64,000 nt of DNA from Nipponacmea schrenckii (taxonomy: Eukaryota; Mollusca; Gastropoda; Lottiidae), in assembly GCA_030562195.1 (NCBI GenBank), contig CM060200.1, positions 14,818,001-14,882,000 on the forward strand. The letters are read 5' to 3'. The notes under the pieces were generated by a model. That model was given only the letters and a program-made list of their open reading frames with translations. It was not told the DNA's origin and searched no databases. Positions 9,246 to 18,612 of this stretch are shown piece by piece (position 1 is the stretch's first letter; each line of letters begins with the position of its first letter). Made by a program: the position numbers and the translations under genes.

Positions 9246-11486
9246 TTAAATTAACTGTATTTGTGATAAACCAATTTTTTTCGTAGACCAAAATATTTCA
9301 TTGTCTTCGTTTTTATAACCAATATATTCTATAATAATTGATATCTCTAATGGAGGTATATAATGAACATTTTTAGGTAAATTATTTGACCGTGGCAATT
9401 CTGTTATACTTTCTATTTTAAAACGTGCAAAGTAATCTACATTATCGTTATCTTCCGTCATAAGTACGGGAGGTGTTATGAATGCTTTATTTACTTGAGA
9501 TTTATGAACATCAAATGAAGTAAAAATATTACCAAAATCAAAATAACATCTTATGTGTTCAAATTCTTTCCATTTCAAAAATGTATATTTTTTTCTTCCA
9601 TCGGTATGTAATTTTTTATCATTTATCAAATTTACAATTTGTGGTTTTTCATTTGTCATTAATATCAAATCCAGGAAATACATACCACACTCAGTGATGA
9701 CAAATGGTAAGTCATTTATATAAGAATCTTGATCAGTAAGGTTTATTTCAATTTCCACTCCATCGACAAAATCTGTATTTAGTGGTACATTATCCATATT
9801 ATAAGGACGTATGAAAGATCCATGAATCTCTTTAATTTTTCCACCCTTGGTTATTGTGGAAATTGTTCTTTTAAATAGTTTAACACTATGATTAAATGTC
9901 ATACCATTTCGATCCATTTGTTTATACAAAAATGTTTTTATTTTTAATTTAAAAGGAAACAATATAGTAATGACTGCTTCAGTTGAAGACGTAATTTCAA
10001 ATATTGAAAAGTTTGATGTAATTTTATGATTTGGATATGCGTATTTCTTCGCAAACATAGATTTAAATCGAGATAGGTCAACTAATCTCCCTTCATATGT
10101 TGCAACAAATCCATACTTTTCTAAAATACCATCATTAAAGGGTAAACTAAAACAATAAGGCTTTTCTATCGGTAGTAATCTTTTATTGATTTTTTGAAAC
10201 ATCTTTTCACTTGACTCAATTTTTTTATCTAATTCAGATATGGATGATTTTAATCTCTCTAACTCTGCTTTGTCTACTACATTAGCTAATTGCTGTTCGA
10301 TATAGGTTTTAATTTCTGTTAGTTCATTGTTATCATTAAGTTTAGTTTCTAAATCAGATAATTCTTGTTTTAATTTTTCTTCGCTTATACCTGGTTTGAT
10401 ATTAGCTATTAGTTGTTTTACATTTGATTTTTGTTTGGTAATTTTATCATCTAATTGGGTTATTAATAAATTAAAATTTTGTAATTGAGTTTTATCGGCT
10501 ACACTAACTAATTGTTTTTGAATATAGGTTTTAATTTCTGTTAGCTCGTTGTTATTATTTGTTTCTAATTTAGACAATTCTTGTTTCAGTCTCTCTTCGC
10601 TAATACCTGGTTTAATATTATCTATTAGTTGTTTCAAATCTATTTTCTCTTTTGTAATTCTATCATCTAATTTGGATATTAATGAAATAAAATTCTGTAA
10701 CCGAGTTTTATCAACCACATTAACTAATTGTTGTTGAACATAAGTTTTAATTTCTGTTAGTTTACTGTCATCATTAAGTTTCGTCTCTAGATTAATTAAT
10801 TCTTGTTTTAATTTTTCTTCGCTTATACCTGGTTTAATATTACTTGTCAGTTGTTTAATATCTAATTTTTGCTTTGTAATTTTATCATCTAGTTGAGATA
10901 TTAATAAATTTAAATTTTGTAATTGTGATTTATCAACCACATTAACTAATTGTTGTTGAATATAGGTTTTAATTTCTGTTAGTTCATTATCATTATTTAG
11001 TTTCGTTTCAAGATTATATAATTCTTGTTTCAATCATTCCTCATTTATACCTGGTTTAATGTTACCTATCAGTTGTTTAATATCTGATTTTTGTTTTGTA
11101 ATTTTTTTGTCTAGTTGTGATATTAATAAATTTATTCTGTCCAACTGAGTTTTATCAACTATATTAGCTAATTGTTGTTGATAACTTTCTAGTTTTTTAT
11201 GATGTGAGTTTAAAAGTTTTTGATGGTTTTCTAATTGGTTTTTACTATCTTTATCTAATACAGTTATTTTTTGATGTAAACTTTTAGTTGTTTGAATTAA
11301 ATAACCTTTATTTATTGCATCTTTTTTATGTTGAGGAAATCTTAAATTAGTTATTTTGAAATTATTCATATCTATATCACCTTGAAGTGTGTCTCCAGTT
11401 TGATCTACAAAATATGGTTTGAATTTACTAAGCGTTAATGTAGGAACTTCATTCTTTAAGTTTCCTAGACCAAATTTATTTGCCAT
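9246..11486 (-). pseudogene. Fibre-like coiled-coil protein with an in-frame stop
   Basis: One frame of about 745 codons, started at ATG 11486-11484 and broken by a single TGA at 11036-11034. The N-terminus has a phage/adenovirus-fibre-like motif (GDTLQGDIDMNNFKITNL, then DAINKGYL). The middle (about 11110-10215) consists of five imperfect 72-74-residue heptad repeats built on LLISQLDDKITKQK and NIKPGISEEKLKQEL. The C-terminal about 300 residues are beta-rich and could be a knob or receptor-binding domain. The TGA replaces the basic codon found at that place in the other repeat copies, so it is a point mutation rather than a gene boundary. Probable role is the virion spike. It starts a few bases after the protease stop. 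Confidence 0.75.
10215..11110 (-). repeat. Five tandem ~222-bp coding repeats
   Basis: The PGI(S/N)EE box recurs at about 11046, 10824, 10603 and 10386, giving a spacing of 217-222 bp. Each unit encodes one coiled-coil block of the fibre-like protein. Units differ by several substitutions, so the array is not recent. Confidence 0.8.
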
Positions 11487-11490
11487 ATTT

Positions 11491-11902
11491 TTAAACAAGA
11501 TTTAATACTATTTGTTCAAATGGTTTACCTAAACTTAATTGATATAAAACCCAAAGTGAAAGTTGTCCACAAAATTTATCTCCTGGTTTTTTAATTTGAA
11601 AAGTAGAACATTTTATTGGACCATAATTCAAATCAATAATTTCTTTAGTTGGATCTAATCCATACGAATCAAAAAAAATACATCGAATCCCCTTTGAACA
11701 AAGCAGAATGATGGACGCCTTTTTGATCTGAAGTATGGATATTAGTTATAGCATAGAATTTTGTTTTATTTTTAAGAGATATTTCATCACGCATACAATA
11801 GTAAAAAGGTTTTATGTTTAATTCTTCTGCCCATCTGATTAATTGAAAATTTGTGGTAGTATCAGTTCCGTATTTTTGTAAGAATTCTTCGAAAGTAATC
11901 AT
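11491..11902 (-). pseudogene. Adenain-like cysteine protease, frameshifted in a T run
   Basis: The first frame, 11902-11669, starts at ATG and gives FQLIRWAEELNI, YCMRDE and KGVHHSALF (catalytic His), then stops right after MYFF. In the neighbouring frame the conserved sequence continues with DSYGLDPTKEIID, FQIKKPGDKFCGQLSLWV (catalytic Cys) and ends at TAA 11493-11491. The shift falls in a run of eight T (minus strand) near 11670-11680. Together the halves have the His, acidic and Cys-containing motifs of the Polinton/adenovirus maturation protease, which cleaves capsid precursors. It lies between integrase and fibre. A homopolymer-length sequencing error is a real alternative to a mutation at this site. 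Confidence 0.8.
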
Positions 11903-11905
11903 TTT

Positions 11906-12680
11906 TTAAAAATCAGTTTTTTGAAGTTCGTTTTGATAAAATCTACCCAAGATTTCTTCACCATGTAAATCTACTAAACTGTAAGTTGGTGGTGAAGTTT
12001 TATTAACTTTATCAATAATAAAGATTTCATTCGTCCAATATCCAACATAACCTTTTTCAAATTTACTTTTATATTTATAAATACGAACTCTATCTCCAAC
12101 TTTAAATTTGAGTTTATTGATTTTATAATATCTGGATTTTTTGAAGCTTCTGTAGGAGTTACTTTTATAGATGAATGAATTTTATTATTATATTCATCGA
12201 CAACAATAGGTAATATTTTAAGCCTTTTTTGAGAATTCAATTCTGTGAACTTTTTGAATAATTTATTTTTCAAAGTTCTGTTAAATCTCTCAATTACTAC
12301 AGCTTTACCTTCGTTATATGTACTGTAAATTTCAAACCCTAAAGATTTCATATTTTTATTATAAAATTCTGTTCATTGATCTACCCATAACTTTTTGGGT
12401 TTTCTATGTTTCATTATTGTTTCAAATGCTTTTTTAACAGTTAGACCTGTTTTGTTTTTTAAAGCAATAACCCAAGCGTATCTTGTATATAAATCTATAA
12501 CTGTTAAACAATATTTATAACCTCTTTCTGGGGGCATATTAATTAAATCTGCTGACCATATATCGTCTTTGGCAAATACTTTAACTTTTAAAAAGTTTTT
12601 AGTTTTTCTGAATTCTTTATGAATTTCATCTGCTAATCCCATACCTAATTTCATTTTTGATTTTAATAATCTTATGATTA
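11906..12680 (-). pseudogene. int: Retrovirus-like integrase with a stop and a frameshift
   Basis: The core is an rve-type DDE domain: first Asp in DDIWSADL, second in KLWVDQ, Glu in VVIERFNRTLKNK. A TGA at 12375-12373 falls directly after the second Asp block, where the family has glycine, so it is probably a one-base change. Downstream, near 12110-12130, the frame shifts; the C-terminal part (KFKVGDRVRIYKYK, then GYWTNEIFII and an SH3/chromo-like tail) runs in another frame to TAA 11908-11906. The upstream frame is open into the PLA2 gene with no clear N-terminal zinc finger. Integrases of this kind insert Polintons and adintoviruses into host DNA. Confidence 0.85.
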
Positions 12681-13022
12681 ATGCTCTTTCAACTTTTTCT
12701 CTAAAAGTGGAATGGATTCTAATTCTTTAATCATCTGTTTATCTGCTTCGTGTCGACATTGTAAGTCTTCATTTCTGTATAGTTTGTCGTGTTTAAGTGC
12801 AGCAGCATCAACTCTATTAACAGGTTTTTCACCTGGTTTTGGATTATCATTTTCATCCAATCGCAAATCTAACCTAGTTCCCGGTCCAGTGTAATTATGA
12901 CCTGGAAGATGTTTCTCACCTTTATATTTAGCCCATGGAAAACCGGGAAGTTTAGTTAGAGATTTTTGAATGTCTCCTGATCCGAAATAAGTTGTAGGGG
13001 AGTGAATGTTTATAAAAGACAT
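12678..13022 (-). CDS. PLA2-domain protein (parvovirus VP1-like phospholipase A2), C-terminus probably frameshifted
   Basis: 114 residues. A glycine-rich start is followed by HNYTGPGTRLD (calcium-loop-like) and NRVDAAALKHDKLYR, which carries the His-Asp pair of secreted and parvoviral PLA2. PLA2 domains of this type occur in parvovirus VP1 and in adintoviruses, where they are thought to help breach endosomal membranes. After about ESIPLL the frame ends in KKLKEH, while a neighbouring frame continues with a basic helix (EKVERALIIRLLKSK) that runs without a stop into the integrase. The native C-terminus therefore seems displaced by a one-base shift near 12705. This is the rightmost gene of the element. 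Confidence 0.75.
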   Translation of the reverse strand: MSFINIHSPTTYFGSGDIQKSLTKLPGFPWAKYKGEKHLPGHNYTGPGTRLDLRLDENDNPKPGEKPVNRVDAAALKHDKLYRNEDLQCRHEADKQMIKELESIPLLEKKLKEH

Positions 13023-13059
13023 TCTTTGGTTATTTAAAAGGGAGGGTGGGTGGGCAAAT

Positions 13060-13135
13060 AGTAGTAATAGAGCTTACAGATATCTGGTAGCTCTGAGCGG
13101 AGGGGTGCCGGATATCTGTAAGCTCTATTACTACT
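13060..13135. repeat. 28-bp-arm hairpin just outside the last Polinton gene
   Basis: The left arm, 13060-13087, and the right arm, 13108-13135, are reverse complements at 27 of 28 positions around a 20-base loop. The arms begin AGTAGTAATAGAGC and end ACTACT. It lies 38 bp beyond the PLA2 start. It may be a foldback MITE or part of a Polinton terminus, since Polinton ends often start with AG. No partner copy was seen at the left edge of the window. Confidence 0.9.
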
Positions 13136-13149
13136 GACTTTATACTCAC

Positions 13150-13345
13150 ATTGCAGGGATCCAAAAATAACTGCAAAATTGCACTCAGATGCAAGGAAAC
13201 AGCTTATTTTCAAAATTTTCTTGGGGGGAGAACCTCCCTACCCCCCTTCATCAAACTGGGGCCTGCGGGCCTTCCCCGTGGTCAGTGTAATCACCGCTTC
13301 AGACCCCACCCCGCTCGAATTTCTGGATCCGCCCCTGACTCATCA
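13150..13345. repeat. GC-rich dispersed repeat fragment
   Basis: Base composition changes sharply to G/C-rich, with runs such as CTTGGGGGGAGAACC, ACCCCCCTTCA and TCTGGATCCGCCCCTGA. This resembles short interspersed repeats common in marine invertebrates. Short open frames across it have no protein-like features. Confidence 0.4.
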
Positions 13346-13412
13346 CCGACTTAATAATAAATTCTTTATTGTAATCAAACTTAACCGCTAACGTGAAAAA
13401 CATTGTCTATGA

Positions 13413-13709
13413 CTATGTCATTGTCACTGTCACAAGTAGATCTAGGCCTAGTAGAAGTACTTGACTTACTAGAAGTACTTGACCTACTAGAAGTTGTAGT
13501 TGGGGGTTAGTAGTACTACTAGTCCCACTACTGCCACTACTAGGCCTATCAGTATCACCTTCCACGAAAATCTCTTGGTCATTGTTGTTCAGCGTTGTTG
13601 ATATCAGGATGTTATATCTACGCCTTGTTGTTTTGGGCACTTCCATGCCTATTAAGTACCAGTTGTAAGGCCCTCTTCTTTTCTTCGGTTGAACCTGACG
13701 GTCCTCCAT
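13413..13709 (-). CDS. Hypothetical basic/Ser-rich ORF, possibly a transposon first exon
   Basis: 98 residues from ATG 13709. The start is basic and polar (QPKKRRGPYNWYL, VPKTTRRRYN), followed by a Ser/Thr-rich stretch. Past the STT segment the listed frame turns into a leucine/valine low-complexity tail, while a neighbouring frame gives Ser/Thr-Ser repeats and then CDSDNDIVIDNVF. A frameshift in the ACTAGAAGT microsatellite-like tract is likely. I do not recognise the family. It resembles short N-terminal exons of invertebrate transposon-derived genes in style only. Confidence 0.25.
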   Translation of the reverse strand: MEDRQVQPKKRRGPYNWYLIGMEVPKTTRRRYNILISTTLNNNDQEIFVEGDTDRPSSGSSGTSSTTNPQLQLLVGQVLLVSQVLLLGLDLLVTVTMT

Positions 13710-13789
13710 TGGTCAGGATCCAGCTAGTGTTTAGCCTTGATCATCCAATCGATTTACTAAATATCAGCCGAGGGATATATCTCTAGTCA

Positions 13790-14485
13790 TTTATCCTGGG
13801 ATTAGTCATAGCGTGTGGATGATCGAGGCTAACTAACTAGTGACCTTTACAATGATGAATCATCGTTGACGTCATCTAATATATGACGTCATCAAAATTA
13901 CAAAAACGCGCCATTAGAATAGCCTAGCAGACGGCGGAGACTACCTGCAGTTCAGTCCAGTCCAGTTCATCTGACGACCGTTGTCGATAAAAGTGGCGAC
14001 GGTCGTCAAATATTCGGCGACGATCTGCAGACGGTCGCCAGTTCGTCGTAGGTGGGTCTCATAGAGTTATTTATAATAATCCGTCAATGAGCGCAGTCGG
14101 AACTGGTTAAGCATCATTGCTATATTGACCGCTGTAGATTTTGGCTGGGTTCGGCGTCGTGATTTTAAACAATATCCCCCGTGATAAGTTTGAATTTAAA
14201 ATTATAAAATATAGCCGAGAATTAATTTTTTATAAAGTCCGAGGTCCTAGGCCTAGTCCCGAAAAGCCATGGTAAAAGGGTTGTTACACTTTCTTTTCAT
14301 CGAAATTGAGAATCTGCTTGATATCCTAAAATATCCTTAAATAATCTGTTATAGGCTTTACATTTCTACGTTCTTTGGTTGGACACCCCAAGTGCCCCAA
14401 CACGCATTCCGTGGAGGGTTGAAGTATAGGCTCCAACCATTTTTCTCCTCTGGGCACATTCTGCATATCAACTCAAAACTAAGGT
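13790..14485. other. No gene seen; contains a palindrome-rich repeat piece
   Basis: At 13941-14062 there are interleaved GTCGCCAGTTCGTC / GACGGTCGTC words related to the larger copies at 14486-14845 and 42466-42830. The rest is unassigned AT-rich sequence. Confidence 0.5.
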
Positions 14486-14845
14486 TTTTTTCCATGCATG
14501 TGTACATAATAAAAATTCTGATGACATGTATTTCAAAATAATAGGCCTAGCGCATTGTTAATTTCGCTCATGAAAGAATTATGATTCTTGGCGTTAAAAG
14601 ATGAAGATTTGGGATGGTCATTAAATTATGACATCAGTCATCAGCTCTTCTTGACAACGGAAAGTGATGGATTTTCTTTCTGGAAGTGGCGACGAACTGG
14701 CGACCGTCGCCATTTCGTCTGCAGACGGTCGCCAGTTCGTCGGCAAAAATTTGACGACGGTCGTCATCAACTGTTTAGCCGACCATCTGCAGATGATCTG
14801 CAGATAAAGATAAGTTATAAAGTTGCTGTACTGTATATTGAATTT
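14486..14845 (+). repeat. Palindrome-rich dispersed repeat, copy 1
   Basis: Shares about 360 bp with 42466-42830 in opposite orientation, from CCATGCATGTGTACATAATAA to GATAAGTTATAAAGTTGCTG. The centre is a nest of short palindromes built from GGCGACGAACTGGCGACCG and CTGCAGACGGTCGCCAG. It probably is a non-autonomous DNA transposon. The open frames within it are by-products of the repeat. Confidence 0.75.
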
Positions 14846-14929
14846 AAGCTTCAAGCTTGTATCCGCCAGTCAGCTATTTAATTTAGTCTACAGCAACTAT
14901 TTAATAATAATAGGCCTATTTTAACTTAC

Positions 14930-15065
14930 CTCCAATTCCTAAAATGACTCCTAGGTACAGTTTACCACCGAAGCTTGCCTTCATAAGATCGCCAACTGCA
15001 TAAATCTCCCCATAATTTTTGACCGGATCTTTAAGGGGGCTGACAACCTTATCGTTCGAAGTGTA
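14930..15065 (-). CDS. Candidate single exon of an unidentified gene
   Basis: One minus-strand frame gives a protein-like segment (NDKVVSPLKDPVKNYGEIY, then AVGDLMKASFGGKLYLGVIL), ending at a good donor site (GAG followed by GTAAGTT at 14929-14923). The composition and the V-G-D-x-x-x-A-x-F-G-x-K-x-Y pattern suggest a Tudor/PWWP-like beta barrel start. No matching acceptor or upstream ATG was found; an in-frame TGA lies just before. It may be a decayed or transposon-captured exon. Confidence 0.3.
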
Positions 15066-15069
15066 TTTC

Positions 15070-15860
15070 AATCAAGAAACGTATTAAGTTTATATCCGTT
15101 CTATTTGGCATTAAAAGAAACACATCTAGTAAAAATTTTAGCTCAATCGCTTCAGTAGTTCGTCTGATATCCGTCCGTGAAGATAATCTATTTATAGAAC
15201 AAAACGGGGTATTCCTCTATGTAGACGTACAAATTACGTTGTCAGTTGACATTTGTGATTACAACGTCATCGGCTAAATAAACATTCTCTACGTTTGCCG
15301 GTCAGTTATTGTTAATATCGGCCCGCGCAGTAAGAGTTTGTGTATCAGGGGAATCCAGAAGTCACGTGATGTCCCATAAATCTTTACGTCACATGTAAAC
15401 AGAGAAATTTTATGATTGGTGGGTAGGGGTGTTTTGACATGTGCTAATCCATTGTTTTAGCACTCCAATTATGTGGATATCGGTGCATATCGATGCCTAA
15501 AAGGTGCTTAAAGATTTCTACAGCATGAAAGACCATCTTTTAACAACATGATCGTTAATTACGTAAGGTTTACATGTGTTTGCAAAATGTTGAAAAAAAA
15601 TGCCATTTTTCCAAAAGCATATCTCGCTTACAATTTATCCGATTTTTTAAAAATTCAATTTTTCGTAAATGCACTCGCAAAATTTTGATTTCTATCTTTC
15701 AAAACAAAACAAAATTTTCCAAAAAGCCAACGTAATTTTGTAGAGATACATGTAGACTTGTGTTGTGCAAAATTTCAACCTTCTATATTAAATAGCCTAG
15801 TAGATATGCTAATTTGAAGGGAATAATTGACGTTTTTTTCGTTCATCTTTCATACGCTAT
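15070..15860. other. No gene seen
   Basis: AT-rich sequence without a convincing reading frame, splice pair or repeat structure that I could recognise. Confidence 0.5.
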
Positions 15861-15863
15861 TTC

Positions 15864-16895
15864 TTAAAGTTGAAATGTCATAAAGAAATAAATTTTATAT
15901 TTTTGGATAGCTGAAAGTCCCCTCTTTCCATTAATATTTAAATATTTCAGATAAGTGGAAAAGAAGTGGTTGAAATCGTCTATTTTTTTTTTGTATATAG
16001 GTTTAGGGTTGTCAACCCCCTTAATGGAAGAAATGGTAATCCTCGACCAGTTAGATTCCTCATTCCAGAAAATAATGCAGCTTGGTGCGATTCGAGAATT
16101 TTTTGTGTGTGTGTCCAAATTGTTCTTCAAGATATATAAAGGTGTGGCGATTGTTCGTTGGTGGTTGAATCCCAGGATGTATTTGGTGTTGAAGATGATG
16201 GGTTGTGGGTTGTTGCTCTTACAGTTGTAGCTCAGTAGATCTTCTCGGATTATTTTCCGGGCTTTGTCGAAACAAGTTATGATGATTTTTAAAGGGTATC
16301 CACGTCTTAGGAAATGTTTGCGGCAGGCAGATAGCGCTAGTTCTAGCGACTCTATTGTGCTGTAAGGTTAGTTGTGTTTCAAAGGGGTGGGGTGGCAGCT
16401 ATCATAGAGGAGATAGAAGAAACTGTCCGTGGGTTTCTGGTACAATTTAGTTTGCATTTGGTGGTTGAAATCGAAATAGACTTGGAATATCAGGAAGTGG
16501 ATCTCCTTAGAACTGTGTTCTAGAAAGAGTTTGAATTTTTCACTATATTCTTTAGTCTAGGAATTCGGAAATTTTATCCGTGGGTGAGTTGGTTGCAGAA
16601 ACAATCGGACGACAGGGGTTATTAGCTTTGTGGAGTTTTGAAATTTGCAGCTGTTCCCGGCATCGATAGCTCCAATGTGGACAGTAAAAGTTGATGAATT
16701 TTTGGATTTCTTCATTGAAGATGTTGGTGAGATCTTACTTAATGGGCTTGTAGAAAGTGAGATTTGAGAGTTGTCTCAATCCCTCTTGGATGTAATTCGA
16801 ACAGTTTAAGATGACTATTTTTCCGCCCTTGTCAGCTGGTTTAATGATGATGTCTGGGTTATTTCTTAATTCTTTGATGGCTTCTGGATCTCAGC
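15864..16895 (-). pseudogene. Decayed Penelope-like retroelement (second family)
   Basis: Reading from 16895 downward there are, in several frames, IIIKPADKGGKIVIL and YIQEGLRQLSN (the conserved pre-RT block of Penelope-like elements), then CRPIVSATNSPTDKISEFLD. A deletion that removes RT motifs A to C follows. Beyond it are LYQKPTDSFFYLLYDSCHP, ACRKHFLRRGYP and a 3' part ending near 15864. Stops and shifts are frequent. It is clearly different in sequence from the young copies at 30-34 kb, so at least two Penelope lineages have been active here. Confidence 0.7.
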
Positions 16896-17550
16896 AAATT
16901 TCATTCAAATCTAATGAAAACTGGAGACTCTATTGCCAATTTTCACTGGGTAAAGTGCAGTAACTCAAAATCTGTTCATCGAAAAAGCGTCTATTTCGAA
17001 CTGTAGTCTTTTTCGCTTTTAAAAAGCAATTGTGGACTGAGTTCAGAGATTAAAAAAAAAGTTGTTGACTCCTTTATGGACAATTTATTTGTAGTAAAAA
17101 ATAATGAAGGTCACTGGTTTTAATAAATATGGATTCCATAGTTTGTTCACTTTGTTTCCACTTAGTTTTCATGGTAGCAGAGCATAGTTGTTTAAAGCTT
17201 TGAACTGAATTTCAATGATTTTGTAAATAATAGAGAACATAGTAAGATAATTTATAGGAGATAATTTGGTGGAATAAATGGAGAACAAAACAATAAAAAA
17301 AGCTTAATAATTGGCGATATTTTGGCAGGAAATAGGAGATATTGGCAAATATTTTGTTGTATTGGTGAATGAATAGGTTTTGGCTGTTATTTGTATTATT
17401 AACATTTGGGGCACTGTATTCGGTGGCTGGCAACAGGAAAAGAGTTTTAATAAAAGTAATTGATGTCTTTGTACATTAGGAAAAGTTAGCTAATTTAATC
17501 TCACATCAAATATTAGAATCAATACATTTGGAAAGAAACATTCAGAAATT
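16896..17550. other. No gene seen
   Basis: AT-rich spacer between the Penelope remnant and the HARBI1 pseudogene. The short minus-strand frame at 17212-17433 has no recognisable domain. Confidence 0.4.
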
Positions 17551-17553
17551 TAC

Positions 17554-18612
17554 CTTGTTCAAACTCTCTGCACAAAATGCTTTGTCCAAAAATCTTAAGT
17601 CATGAACTGAACCTGGCCATCTGGCTACTATGTCTCCTGTCTGCATCACAACATACCTGAAAGTAACAACAATGTTATGAGTTACACTACAAAAATTGTT
17701 GTAAGCTATTGATACGCAATAGTTATAACGCATAAACAATCAAGTCCTTTAGGATGAGTAAGATTAATGTATTTGATAGAACTTAAATAAAATTATTTAC
17801 ATCTTCGAACATACATTGCATGACGCCACTGCGATTAATTTTGTTAAACATGCTGAAGAGCTTCAGCCGTGCAGTAATATCACAATTTGTTGGTAACCCA
17901 CACCTTTGCCCCACCTATTTTCCTCTTAAGTTCTATTTGACTTGCTCTCTTCTATGTCAACTAGGTTATAGTAACACATTGCTGATAATAAACCACGGTT
18001 TTGTTAACATATATCCTAAGCAAAATATTTCTTTATATCATAAAAAGTAAAAATGCAATTCATGTTACAATAATTATAGTTAAATACTCCTAAAGTCAGA
18101 TATGAAATGAATATCTATGATCTAAACCTACCTGTACATTTAGTGCGTGGAAACCCTTTCTGCAGACGTAATCTTCCTCTCTGAATCTTGGTGCTTTCGG
18201 TTTTACGAGCGTCCCGTCAACACATCCTAAATACATCAGGATAACCTATTATAGGAAACAAAACTATTCATTTTCTTTTACTTTTTTACATAATATAAAT
18301 GGAAGCAAATTTTCTTGCAGTAAATAAATATTTGAATTTCTATTTGCTTCTTTAAAAAAAGTATAAGCTGTCTTGTAATCTGTCTTTAGTTACCTGTTTT
18401 AGCTTTAAACCCAGCCTTGGTGTCAACTCCTCTCCTGTGTTGGAAACTTTATAATTCTATTAGCAGCATTTGCTAGTAGTGGTACCAATCTTGACGCCTC
18501 TCTGCACATAGTTGACTTTTGTACATTAATCATATCTACAATACATGCATAAAAGGATCCACAGGTCAAAAAACCTAAAACAACGCAAACAGACTGAACC
18601 ACTGTGAGAGCC
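17554..18612 (-). pseudogene. HARBI1-like (PIF/Harbinger) transposase pseudogene with introns
   Basis: Three exon-like blocks on the minus strand. Block a, 18612-18394: FLTCGSFYACIVDMINVQKS and NRIIKFPTQE, then a shift to TKAGFKAKT, followed by donor GTAACT. Block b, 18245-18132: GCVDGTLVKPKAPR (first catalytic Asp), DYVCRKGFHALNVQ, donor GTAGGT. Block c, 17656-17554: VCCDAD, then after a one-base shift DIVARWPGSVHDLRF (second Asp), donor GTAAAT. These are the DDE_Tnp_4 motifs of Harbinger transposases. The stop and two shifts show decay, yet the splice sites are still clean. The C-terminal Glu region was not found. Without full ends I cannot tell a transposon from a domesticated HARBI1 relic. 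Confidence 0.8.

Noticed and set aside
12712..12894. Plus-strand 60-residue frame in the PLA2 gene
   Set aside because: Antisense to a recognisable PLA2 domain; cysteine/serine-rich composition is a by-product of the opposite strand.
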